A stretch of 64,000 bases of DNA. Origin: Algibacter sp. L3A6. Lineage in GTDB: Bacteria > Bacteroidota > Bacteroidia > Flavobacteriales > Flavobacteriaceae. A program made the position numbers and the translations under genes. Location: assembly GCF_009796825.1 (NCBI RefSeq), contig NZ_CP047030.1, positions 682,001 through 746,000 on the forward strand. The letters are read 5' to 3'. The notes below the pieces were generated by a model. That model was not told the DNA's origin and did no database searches. It saw only the letters and a program-made list of their open reading frames with translations. Positions 1 to 9,500 of this stretch are shown here, one piece after another. Positions within the stretch are counted from its first letter, which is position 1; every line of letters begins with the position of its first letter.

Positions 1-851
1 TTACTTGGCACGGCAATCTCACAAATCGTATACGTTAAGGTGTAATTTCCTGAATCTGCGCCTGCTGGTACAATGACGTTTCCTGTGGCATCGATGGTTA
101 CTCCCGTTAATCCGCCATCATTATCTAATGTGATGTTGATTAAGGTATCATCGACAGCGGCTCCGTTTAAGGTATCGTTAGCTGTAACATCGCCTGCTGT
201 TCCTCCAACAACACCATCTACTGGTACTGCTGTGAAGTCATTTATTACAGCATCAATAGTGCCGTCTACTACGATTTCTACTGTCGAGGTATCACAGTTA
301 CTTGGTACTGCTATTTCGCAAATCGTATACGTTAAGGTGTAATTTCCTGAATCTGCACCTGCTGGTACAATTACGTTTCCTGTGGCATCGATAGTAACTC
401 CGGTTAATCCACCATCATTATCTAAAGTGATGTTGATTAAGGTATCATCGACAGCGGCTCCGTTTAAGGTATCGTTAGCTGTAACATCGCCTGCTGTTCC
501 TCCAACAACACCATCTACTGGAGTGGCTGTGAAATCATTGATTACAGCATCGATGGTGCCGTCTACTACGATATCTACTGTAGTGGTATCACAGTTACTT
601 GGTACTGCTATTTCACAAATAGTATACGTTAAGGTGTAGTTTCCTGAATCTGCGCCTGCTGGTACAATGACGTTTCCACTAGCATCGATAGTTACTCCAG
701 TTAATCCGCCATCATTATCTAAAGTGATGTTGATTAAGGTATCATCGACAGCGGCTCCGTTTAAGGTATCGTTAGCTGTAACATCGCCTGCGGTTCCGCC
801 AGCAACACCATCTACTGGAGTTGCTGTGAAATCGTTGATAATAGCGTCGAT
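1..851 (-). repeat. Tandem 297-bp (99-aa) repeats inside the adhesin gene
   Basis: The same block starts at 1, 298 and 595, exactly 297 bp apart, so three units are visible and the array continues off the left edge. The copies are nearly identical in DNA as well as protein. Each encodes a beta-rich domain with the pattern DNDGGLTGVTIDATGNVIVP, then GNYTLTYTICEIAVPSNC. The high DNA identity suggests recent duplication or gene conversion. Confidence 0.9.
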
Positions 852-3800
852 ACAACTTACTATAATAGTGAATGCAGAAGATTCTGTTGAACAACCATTT
901 CCATCTGATACTGTATAAGTAATATTTGTAGTACCTGCAGATACAGCCGTTACTTCCCCTGTATTAGAATCAATTGAAGCCACCCCTGGAGCATCTGAAC
1001 TCCACACTATAGTTCCTGTCGCAGTTGTTGATAAAGTCGTCGTTTCAGTATTACAAAGAAGTCCGTCTCCTGTAATAGCTGGAGCATTAGGAACATCATT
1101 TATTGTTACTGAAACATCTGAACTATTTGAACAAGTTCCCGCTGTTGTATATGTTACTGTATACGTCGCAGGAGTTGATGCACTCACATCAATGACTCCG
1201 GTTGAAGCATTGATTGATAATCCAGCTGCACTTGAAAATGTTCCGCCTGCTAACCCTGAAATGGTTGGCGTTGGATCGGTAGTATCTGCACAATAGGCGG
1301 CAGAATCATAATTGAAACTAGCATCGTCTAAAGCATTTATTGTTACTGAAGCTGTTGAACTGTTTGGACAAGTTCCCGCCGTCGTATATGTTACTGTATA
1401 AGTCGCAGGAGTTGATGCGCTAACATCAATAACTCCGGTTGAAGCATTGATTGATAAACCTGCTCCACTTGAGAATGTTCCGCCGGCTAATCCTGTAATG
1501 GTTGGCGTTGGATCGGTAGCATCTGCACAATACGCGGCAGCAGCATAACTGAAACTGGCATCGTCTAAAGCATTAATTGTTACTGAAGCCGTTGAACTAT
1601 TTGGACACGTTCCCGCCGTCGTATATGTTACTGTATAAGTCGCAGGAGTTGATGCGCTAACATCAATGACTCCGGTTGAACCATTGATTGATAAACCTGC
1701 TCCACTTGAGAATGTTCCGCCTGACAATCCTGTAATTGTTGGTGTTGGATCCGTAGCATCTACACAATACGCGGCAGCAGCATAACTGAAACTCGCATCG
1801 TCTAAAGCATTGATTGTTATTGAAGCTGTTGAACTATTTGGGCACGTTCCTGCCGCAGTATATGTTATTGTATAAGTCGCAGGAGTTGATGCACTCACAT
1901 CAATGACTCCTGTTGAAGCATTGATTGATAATCCAGCTGCACTTGAAAATGTTCCGCCTGCTAATCCTGTAATTGTTGGCGTTGGATCGGTAGCATCTGC
2001 ACAATACGCGGCAGCAGCATAACTGAAACTAGCATCGTCTAAAGCATTGATTGTTAATGAAGCTGTTGAACTATTTGGACATGTTCCCGCCGTAGTATAT
2101 GTTACTGTATAAGTCGCAGGAGTTGATGCACTCACATCAATGACTCCTGTTGAAGCATTGATTGATAAACCTGCTCCACTTGAGAATGTTCCGCCTGACA
2201 ATCCTGTAATTGTTGGTGTTGGATCCGTAGCATCTACACAATAGGCAGCAGCAGCATAATTGAAACCAGCATCGTCTAAAGCATTTATTGTTACTGAAGC
2301 TGTTGAACTATTTGGGCACGTTCCTGCCGTCGTATATGTTACTGTATAAGTCGCAGGAGTTGATGCACTCACATCAATGACTCCGGTTGAACCATTGATT
2401 GATAAACCAGCTGCACTTGAGAATGTTCCGCCGGCTAACCCTGTAATGGTTGGGGTTGGATCTGAATCACTCACACAAAATGCAGCAGCAGTATAATTGA
2501 AACTGGCATCGTCTGATGGATTTACGGTTAAAGTGGCTTCCGCCTCAGCGAAACAAATATTAGCCTCATTTGTAAAAACGACTCTATAGATGTTTCCATC
2601 CATGGCGTTAGTAACATTTGTTAACTCAAGTGAAACGGTAGTACCACTTGGCACCGTACCGGTTTCGGAAGCTAAATTAGAATAATTAATACCATCAGTA
2701 CTTACAGACCACTGATACGTAACATCTGTACTTGCTGTAGCTACTGGTGTATTCGTTCCTACTGGTGCAGCACTTGCAACAGCATCAAACTGCGCTGTTT
2801 CTGTTTCACATTTTATTTCATTTGAAGGAGCTGTATCTATAGCTAAAGTCATCCCTTCTTCAAAAGTATTTAATCCCCCTGCAGTAGTTGTAGGTATTGT
2901 GTTGTATGCATTTCCGGTAACTCCAGCTAAAACAACTAATCCATTTGCATCAACACCTCCATTTGCTAATGTTGGTGTATCTGGGCCATAAACTCCTGTA
3001 TCATTGTCATCAGCATCTATATTATTATAAGCTTCATTGGCATCACTACATCCATCGGCATCAGAATCTAAATCTAAGTAGTTTGGTGTTCCATCGCCAT
3101 CTGTATCGATACATAAACTAGTCAAAACTAAATCGTCTAAAGCCATATATTCTGCATCCGAACATACTGTTCCTGAATCTCCAACTTGTCTATTGTTTAT
3201 ATTTTCAACTTTAATAGAAATCACATCTAAATCTGCCAAAACATCTGTTAAATCTACTCCAAAATTGGTTGTAGTTAAATCTACAGATATCGCATGCCAT
3301 GTCCCTGTATTTATAAGACTTCCTACTACACCTGTAAGCGGGTATGTAACAGATTTACCTCCTCCATTTAACACAATAATCATATCACTTGAAGTTGGAG
3401 TTGTTCCTCCATAAACACCATTTATCCAATTAAAACTTAAAGTTCCATTATTGGTTAAGTCTGAAAGATCGAGGTTTAAATCTGTAGCGTTTTCAAAATA
3501 AACATTCCCAGCAGTTACATCGGTCCATAAAATATAATCAGTATTTGATGGACTGGCCGGTATAATAGAATAATCACAATTTGAATTAGTTAATGCGGCT
3601 GTTGAATGCACGGTATTTCCATCATTTCCATCTAAATTATTATTATCAATAATCCATCCTTCATTATCTAAATCAAAATTAACACTATAACTTGTTATAT
3701 CACATTCTACAGTATCTGAGATCCCATCATTATCGTCGTCAAGATCACATCCATCTGGTACGCCGTCGCTATCGTTATCTGCTGTATCATCGAAACCATT

Positions 3801-5702
3801 ACATACATCATTAGCATCTAAAACTCCATCGTCATCTGCATCACATTGTCCGAAGCTATCGTAAGCTGTATTATCTGTAGAGGTTCCGGTTGTTTGCCCA
3901 TTATTAACATCTACATCGTTTGGCACTCCTGTAGTACCATCAACTGTTCCTGTTAACATTCCGTTTTCATCAACAGCTCCAACGGTAATATTATCGCCTC
4001 CTTCTAATGCATCTGGACAGCCGTCGTTGTCGGAGTCGGTGTCTAGGTAATCTGCGATGCCGTCATTGTCGGTATCTAATGCACAGGCAAGTAATAGCGC
4101 TGCATTTTGAATGGTTATATCATCTTCCTCAGTAAGTGCAGCAAAATTTAATTCTACAAATGGGTCAACGACATAGGCTGGTAAGTGCAGCGTAATAGTA
4201 GTCGAAGTAGTACCAAAGCCTGAGTAATCAATATAATTACTACCCTGACTACTAGGATTTGAGTTGACTAAAGTAGCTCCATTAAAAGTTGTAAGAATAG
4301 CATCACCACCAAACTCTGTTGCATTGTCTGTTACGTGACTACCATCCGATGGTGTTTCCATAGAGAAATATTTTACACCATTAACACTAATATCCAAAAT
4401 GGCTTCCGTGTCAACACCACTACCTGCATTGTTCCATCCAGCATCAAAAGTTAATTGCTTTGTACCTATGTTAATACTACCTGCTAAACAGGTTGCTGTT
4501 TGACTTTTGTTTGCTGTTGTACCGGAATTTACACCATTCAAGTTATTTAAATCAAAAGAAGAAATATCAAGGCCTTCATTGGTATCTGTAATCCCATCAT
4601 TATCATCATCGAGATCACAAGCATCTGGTACTGTATCTCCATCAGCATTTGCATTATCATCGAAACCATTACATACATCATTAGCATCTAAAACTCCATC
4701 GTCATCTGCATCACATTGTCCGAAGCTATCGTAAGCTGTATTATCTGTAGAGGTTCCGGTTGTTTGCCCATTATTAACATCTACATCGTTTGGCACTCCT
4801 GTAGTACCATCAACTGTTCCTGTTAGCATTCCGCTTCCATCAACAGCTCCAACGCTAATGTTATCGCCTCCTTCTAAGGCATCGTAACATCCATCACCAT
4901 CACTATCTTCATCAAAACAGTCTCCTATACCATCTCCATCTGAATCAATTTGTGGGACGACATATAAATCATATCGAGAAGTAACTCCTGTAGGTGTGTC
5001 ATTTGTTGTTGTAAACGTAATACTAGAAGTTGTACTTAGGGAATTCCATTCAAAGAAACCAAATGAATTATTAGTGTCTCCAGTAGATGTGGTTCTTTGA
5101 ATCCTGAATTCATTTGGAACAGAGTTATCTTCTATGTATTGAGCTTCTAAAGCAGTTGTTTGATCATAAAGTGTTCCATCAGAAATAATACCATCATAAG
5201 CCATTCCTGTTGGTATACTTGGACCATGCAAAGCTCTAAAATATAATGCTTTTGTTCCTGAAAAAGTAAAATTAGGATAAGCACCATTGTTTACAGGATC
5301 AGTAACATCTGTAGCCCAAAAATTTTGTGCTGAATTTTCTGAAATGTTGCTTACATCTAAAATTATACTTCCTACAGGTAATCCGAACTCTGCACTAATA
5401 TCAATATCAGATTCAGAATAATTTAAGACTCTTCCGGATCCGCTAGCTACTGAAAAAGCAGAACTGTAAGTTCTTAAAACATCTGGAGTTATATTTATAA
5501 AACCGGACTCATCTATACATTCTACACTATCTAATATCCCATCATTATCATCATCGAGATCATCAACGTTTAATATGCCATCTCCATCACAATCATCGAC
5601 AGCTATACATTGGGCGGAGGTAAATTGAGAGAAAGCAAAAAGCAGAAATACAAAACAATAAAATGTTTTAACTTTCTGCGAAGTAGGAATGCATGATTTC
5701 AT
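1..5702 (-). CDS. Giant secreted repeat adhesin, N-terminal part (3' end beyond window)
   Basis: The frame is open from ATG at 5702 to the window edge, giving about 1,900 residues with no stop seen. It starts with a signal peptide (hydrophobic core YCFVFLLFAFSQF, then a likely cut after SAQ). Next come thrombospondin-type-3-like calcium-binding stretches (DGDGI, DDDNDGI) near residues 38-60 and repeatedly to about residue 930, interleaved with beta-rich jelly-roll-like segments. Six tandem 79-residue Ig/PKD-like repeats follow (1093-2514), then a bacterial Ig-like stretch, then 99-residue repeats (1 to about 851) that run off the left edge. Cysteines recur once or more per repeat. The architecture fits large cell-surface adhesins exported by the type IX system in Flavobacteriaceae. 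The C-terminal sorting domain that would prove this is outside the window. Confidence 0.85.
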   Translation of the reverse strand, partial: MKSCIPTSQKVKTFYCFVFLLFAFSQFTSAQCIAVDDCDGDGILNVDDLDDDNDGILDSVECIDESGFINITPDVLRTYSSAFSVASGSGRVLNYSESDIDISAEFGLPVGSIILDVSNISENSAQNFWATDVTDPVNNGAYPNFTFSGTKALYFRALHGPSIPTGMAYDGIISDGTLYDQTTALEAQYIEDNSVPNEFRIQRTTSTGDTNNSFGFFEWNSLSTTSSITFTTTNDTPTGVTSRYDLYVVPQIDSDGDGIGDCFDEDSDGDGCYDALEGGDNISVGAVDGSGMLTGTVDGTTGVPNDVDVNNGQTTGTSTDNTAYDSFGQCDADDDGVLDANDVCNGFDDNANADGDTVPDACDLDDDNDGITDTNEGLDISSFDLNNLNGVNSGTTANKSQTATCLAGSINIGTKQLTFDAGWNNAGSGVDTEAILDISVNGVKYFSMETPSDGSHVTDNATEFGGDAILTTFNGATLVNSNPSSQGSNYIDYSGFGTTSTTITLHLPAYVVDPFVELNFAALTEEDDITIQNAALLLACALDTDNDGIADYLDTDSDNDGCPDALEGGDNITVGAVDENGMLTGTVDGTTGVPNDVDVNNGQTTGTSTDNTAYDSFGQCDADDDGVLDANDVCNGFDDTADNDSDGVPDGCDLDDDNDGISDTVECDITSYSVNFDLDNEGWIIDNNNLDGNDGNTVHSTAALTNSNCDYSIIPASPSNTDYILWTDVTAGNVYFENATDLNLDLSDLTNNGTLSFNWINGVYGGTTPTSSDMIIVLNGGGKSVTYPLTGVVGSLINTGTWHAISVDLTTTNFGVDLTDVLADLDVISIKVENINNRQVGDSGTVCSDAEYMALDDLVLTSLCIDTDGDGTPNYLDLDSDADGCSDANEAYNNIDADDNDTGVYGPDTPTLANGGVDANGLVVLAGVTGNAYNTIPTTTAGGLNTFEEGMTLAIDTAPSNEIKCETETAQFDAVASAAPVGTNTPVATASTDVTYQWSVSTDGINYSNLASETGTVPSGTTVSLELTNVTNAMDGNIYRVVFTNEANICFAEAEATLTVNPSDDASFNYTAAAFCVSDSDPTPTITGLAGGTFSSAAGLSINGSTGVIDVSASTPATYTVTYTTAGTCPNSSTASVTINALDDAGFNYAAAAYCVDATDPTPTITGLSGGTFSSGAGLSINASTGVIDVSASTPATYTVTYTTAGTCPNSSTASLTINALDDASFSYAAAAYCADATDPTPTITGLAGGTFSSAAGLSINASTGVIDVSASTPATYTITYTAAGTCPNSSTASITINALDDASFSYAAAAYCVDATDPTPTITGLSGGTFSSGAGLSINGSTGVIDVSASTPATYTVTYTTAGTCPNSSTASVTINALDDASFSYAAAAYCADATDPTPTITGLAGGTFSSGAGLSINASTGVIDVSASTPATYTVTYTTAGTCPNSSTASVTINALDDASFNYDSAAYCADTTDPTPTISGLAGGTFSSAAGLSINASTGVIDVSASTPATYTVTYTTAGTCSNSSDVSVTINDVPNAPAITGDGLLCNTETTTLSTTATGTIVWSSDAPGVASIDSNTGEVTAVSAGTTNITYTVSDGNGCSTESSAFTIIVSCIDAIINDFTATPVDGVAGGTAGDVTANDTLNGAAVDDTLINITLDNDGGLTGVTIDASGNVIVPAGADSGNYTLTYTICEIAVPSNCDTTTVDIVVDGTIDAVINDFTATPVDGVVGGTAGDVTANDTLNGAAVDDTLINITLDNDGGLTGVTIDATGNVIVPAGADSGNYTLTYTICEIAVPSNCDTSTVEIVVDGTIDAVINDFTAVPVDGVVGGTAGDVTANDTLNGAAVDDTLINITLDNDGGLTGVTIDATGNVIVPAGADSGNYTLTYTICEIAVPS
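1093..2514 (-). repeat. Six tandem 237-bp (79-aa) repeats inside the adhesin gene
   Basis: Block boundaries fall at 1093, 1330, 1567, 1804, 2041 and 2278, each 237 bp apart, and the array ends at 2514. Each unit encodes an Ig/PKD-like domain with signatures TPTITGLAGGTFSS, GLSINASTGVIDVS and TYTVTYTTAGTCPNSS. The DNA copies differ by only scattered substitutions. Confidence 0.9.
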
Positions 5703-5734
5703 AAGTTGCGTAATTATTTTAATCAATAGTATTA

Positions 5735-5742
5735 CAAATTTA
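5735..5742 (-). promoter_or_regulatory. Candidate -7 element of the adhesin gene
   Basis: On the minus strand this reads TAAATTTG, matching the Bacteroidota -7 consensus TAnnTTTG, about 33 nt upstream of the ATG. No convincing -33 TTTG was found at the usual distance, so this is tentative. The rest of the 5703-6021 gap is AT-rich with no ORF or RNA that I recognise. Confidence 0.35.
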
Positions 5743-6021
5743 AATATTTCTAATATGTTACTTTTATGGTATTCTATTAAAAGCAAAAACAGCGCGATGA
5801 ATAACATAAAAGTACCGACGAACGGTTTTAATTCCATCATTACACCACTCGTCTAAAAGCTACATTATAAAAAAAAAAACGTTTCAAACTACCTTAAAAA
5901 TAAATAAAAACTTACAATAAATAACATAAAAAAGTACATTTCCTTAAAAAAATCTAAATAAAAAAGATTTTCACAAGTTAACAGGCTAAAAATAATACCT
6001 CTATCGAACAAAAATTATAGG

Positions 6022-6060
6022 ACAAAAAAAAAGCAACTTAAAATAAGTTGCTTTTTTTTA
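6022..6060 (-). terminator. Intrinsic terminator after the DUF3467 gene
   Basis: A 10-bp perfect stem (6031-6040 with 6044-6053, loop AAA) is followed on the minus strand by a run of Ts. A T-run on the plus side makes it symmetric. It ends transcripts arriving from the rpoC/DUF3467 side. Confidence 0.85.
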
Positions 6061-6074
6061 TGAATCAATATCAA

Positions 6075-6392
6075 TTATGCCTGTCCTGTTGGACCAAAAT
6101 TTAATGGTATTGGAGGTTGCTCATAGTCTTTAATCTCTCCGTGTGCGCTCTCAAAACGTGTTACATTTTCACTTAGCGCTTTCAATAAACGTTTAGCGTG
6201 TTGCGGTGTTAAAATAATACGAGATTTTACTTTACTTTTTGGAACACCTGGCATGATGTTTACAAAATCGACTACAAATTCGGAAACCGAATGATTTATA
6301 ATCGCTAAGTTAGAGTAAGTACCTTCTGCTACTTTTTCATCTAACTCGATATTTATTTGCCCTTGTTTAGGAGCTTCTTTTTCGTTTGCCAT
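6075..6392 (-). CDS. DUF3467 domain protein
   Basis: A 105-residue protein starting MANEKEAPK. The DUF3467 core runs from about residue 15 (INIELDEKVAEGTYSN) to about 90 (ILTPQHAKRLLKALSENVTRFE). The family is small, widespread and cytoplasmic, with no established function. The frame stays open 24 codons further upstream, but that extension is encoded by the terminator hairpin behind rpoC, so the ATG at 6392 is the sensible start. It follows rpoC on the same strand, an arrangement common in Flavobacteria by my recollection. A role linked to transcription is only a guess from position. Confidence 0.8.
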   Translation of the reverse strand: MANEKEAPKQGQINIELDEKVAEGTYSNLAIINHSVSEFVVDFVNIMPGVPKSKVKSRIILTPQHAKRLLKALSENVTRFESAHGEIKDYEQPPIPLNFGPTGQA

Positions 6393-6442
6393 TGAAATTG
6401 TGTTTTTTGCTCCTTTTTTAGAAGGAGCCTTATTATTTTTAT

Positions 6443-6482
6443 TAATAAAAAAGCCTTCAAACAACTTAATGCATGAAGGCTT
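6443..6482 (-). terminator. Intrinsic terminator between rpoC and the DUF3467 gene
   Basis: A 9-bp stem (6451-6459 with 6474-6482, loop 14 nt) is followed on the minus strand by six Ts. It lies 40 bp after the rpoC stop and overlaps the in-frame upstream extension of the DUF3467 ORF. DUF3467 therefore either depends on read-through or has its own promoter in the short space after the hairpin. Confidence 0.7.
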
Positions 6483-6493
6483 TTATTTTATAG

Positions 6494-6513
6494 ATTCCCG
6501 CCTTCGCGGGAAT
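6494..6513. repeat. GC-rich 20-bp hairpin palindrome
   Basis: A perfect 8-bp stem, ATTCCCGC / GCGGGAAT, closes a CTTC loop just after the rpoC stop. Its GC content stands out in this AT-rich DNA. Very similar intergenic hairpins are, from memory, scattered through many Flavobacteria genomes. It could protect the rpoC mRNA end or be an inert repeat. Confidence 0.55.
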
Positions 6514-6521
6514 AACAAATA

Positions 6522-9500
6522 CTAGTTATAATTTAACTCTTGTTTTACTTGCATCATTTCGTCGAATTCTTCTTTAGAACCAACTATAATATCAGTATAA
6601 CTTCTCATACCTGTACCTGCAGGAATTCTATGTCCAACAATTACATTTTCTTTCAAGCCTTCTAAAGCATCTATCTTACCAGCTACTGCTGCTTCGTTAA
6701 GTACTTTAGTTGTCTCTTGGAAAGAAGCTGCAGAGATAAACGATTTAGTTTGAAGTGATGCTCTAGTAATACCTTGCAGTATTGGAGTAGCCGTTGCTGG
6801 CTGCGCATCTCTAGCAGAAACTAGTGTTTTATCTTCTCTACGTAAAATAGAGTTTTCATCTCTTAACTCACGAGGCGAAACAATTTGACCAGGTTTTAAG
6901 TTAATTGAATCTCCAGCATCTTCAACAACTTTCATTCCGAAAATATCATCATTTTCTAATATGAAATCTGCTTTATGAGCTAATTGATCTTCTAAGAATA
7001 TAGTATCACCAGAATCAATAATTCTAACTTTACGCATCATTTGACGTACTACAACCTCGAAGTGTTTATCATTAATTTTCACACCTTGTAAACGATATAC
7101 TTCTTGTACTTCGTTAACTAAGTATTGTTGAACTGCAGATGGGCCTTTGATATTTAGAATATCATTAGGTGTAATAGAACCATCAGATAAAGGCATACCA
7201 GCTTTTACGAAATCATTTTCTTGAACAAGAATCTGACTTGATAATTTCACTAAGTATTTCTTAATATCTCCTGTTTTAGACTCTATTATAATCTCACGAT
7301 TACCACGTTTAATTTTTCCGAAAGAAACAACACCATCAATAGCACTAACAACTGCAGGGTTAGATGGGTTACGTGCTTCGAATAATTCTGTTACACGAGG
7401 TAGACCACCTGTAATATCTCCTGCTTTAGAAGATTTACGCGGTATTTTCACTAAAATTTTACCAACTATAACTTTTTCACCGTCGTCAATCATTAAGTGA
7501 GCTCCAACTGGTAAATTGTAAGAACGTATTGTCTCTCCTTTACTATCTTCAATATGAAGTGTTGGAATTAACTTTTTGTTTCTAGATTCAGAAATCACTT
7601 TTTCTTGGAAACCAGTTTGTTCATCAATTTCAACTTGATATGTAATACCTTGCTCAATGTTTTCATACTTCACCTTACCAGCAAATTCTGAAACAATAAC
7701 ACCGTTATATGGATCCCATGTACAAACTACATCACCTTTTACTAGTTTCTGACCATTTTTAACAATAATCGTAGAACCATAAGGAATGTTATTTGTACTT
7801 AATACAATACCTGTTTTCTTATCAATAAGTTTAAGTTCAGATGTACGAGAGATTACAACATCAATATCGTTTCCTTCGTTATCTTTTCCTTTAACTGTTT
7901 TTAAATCTTCAATTTCTGCAACACCATCAAATTTAACAACTAATTTATTTTCCTCTGAAATGTTACCTGCAATACCACCTACGTGGAATGTACGAAGTGT
8001 TAACTGTGTACCTGGTTCTCCAATAGATTGTGCAGCAACTACACCTACAGCTTCACCACGTTGTACCATTTTACCCGTAGCTAAGTTACGTCCGTAACAT
8101 TTAGCACAAATACCTTTTAAAGCCTCACAACTTAATGCAGAACGTACTTCTACACTCTCAATTGGAGAAGCTTCAATGGTTTTAGCGATATCATCTTCGA
8201 TTAACTGACCAGCTGATACTAACAACTCTTCTGTTAATGGATTATAAACATCATTTAAAGATACACGACCAACGATTCTTTCTTCTAAAGTTTCAACAAC
8301 TTCATCATTTTTCTTCAATGGTTCAACTTCTACACCTCTTAATGTTCCACAATCTTCAGTGTTAATAATAACATCTTGAGAAACATCTACTAAACGACGT
8401 GTTAAGTAACCTGCATCGGCTGTTTTAAGAGCTGTATCCGCAAGACCTTTACGAGCACCGTGAGTAGAGATAAAGTATTCTAAAATTGAAAGTCCTTCTT
8501 TAAAGTTAGAAAGAATTGGATTTTCAATAATAGATCCACCACCAGCTGTAGATTTTTTAGGTTTCGCCATTAATCCACGCATACCTGTAAGCTGACGAAT
8601 CTGTTCTTTAGATCCCCTTGCTCCAGAGTCAAGCATCATAAACACCGAGTTAAACCCTTGTTTGTCTTCTCTAATACGTTTCATTGACAATTCTGTCAAT
8701 TCAGCATTTGTAGATGTCCAAATATCAATAACTTGGTTATAACGTTCATTATTTGTAATAAGCCCCATGTTATAGTTTCCAGTAATACCGTCAACTAAAC
8801 CATTAGCTTTATCAATCATACTTTGCTTTTCTGGTGGGATAATAATATCACCTAAACTAAATGATAATCCACCTTGGAATGCAAACTTAAATCCTAATGT
8901 TCTAATACTATCTAAGAAATCAGCACATTCAGGAACAGATGTTGCCTTAAGAATATCACCAATAATATCTCTTAAAGATTTTTTAGTTAATACTTGGTTG
9001 ATGAACCCTGCTGCTTGTGGCACGTGTTGGTTAAATAACACACGACCAACAGTAGTTTCAACAATCATTCTGTCTAACTTACCATCTTCATTAATATCAA
9101 TAGTTCTTACTTTGATACCAGCATTTAATTCCACCTTTCCTTCATTAAAAGCAATCTCTACTTCTTCTGGAGAATAGAATGTTAAACCTTCACCTTTTAC
9201 TTTTACTTCTGCAGTAGAAGTACGTAACTTAGTCATGTAGTATAAACCAAGTACCATATCCTGAGAAGGTACAGTTACTGGTGCACCGTTTGCTGGATTT
9301 AAAATATTATGAGAGGCCAACATTAACATTTGACACTCTAATATTGCTTCTGGTCCAAGCGGTAAGTGAACTGCCATCTGATCACCATCAAAATCGGCAT
9401 TAAATGCCGCACATGCTAATGGGTGTAATTGAATTGCTTTTCCTTCAATTAATTTTGGTTGAAAAGCTTGTATACCCAAACGGTGTAAAGTAGGCGCACG

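Noticed and set aside
73..918. Three similar open frames on the plus strand in the left-hand repeat array
   Set aside because: They are reverse-strand shadows of the 99-residue adhesin repeats; the minus frame has a signal peptide, a continuous reading frame and domain-like sequence.
1..2514. Regular repeats considered as a CRISPR array
   Set aside because: Units are 237 and 297 bp, encode protein throughout and have no short repeat/unique spacer pattern; no cas genes are present.
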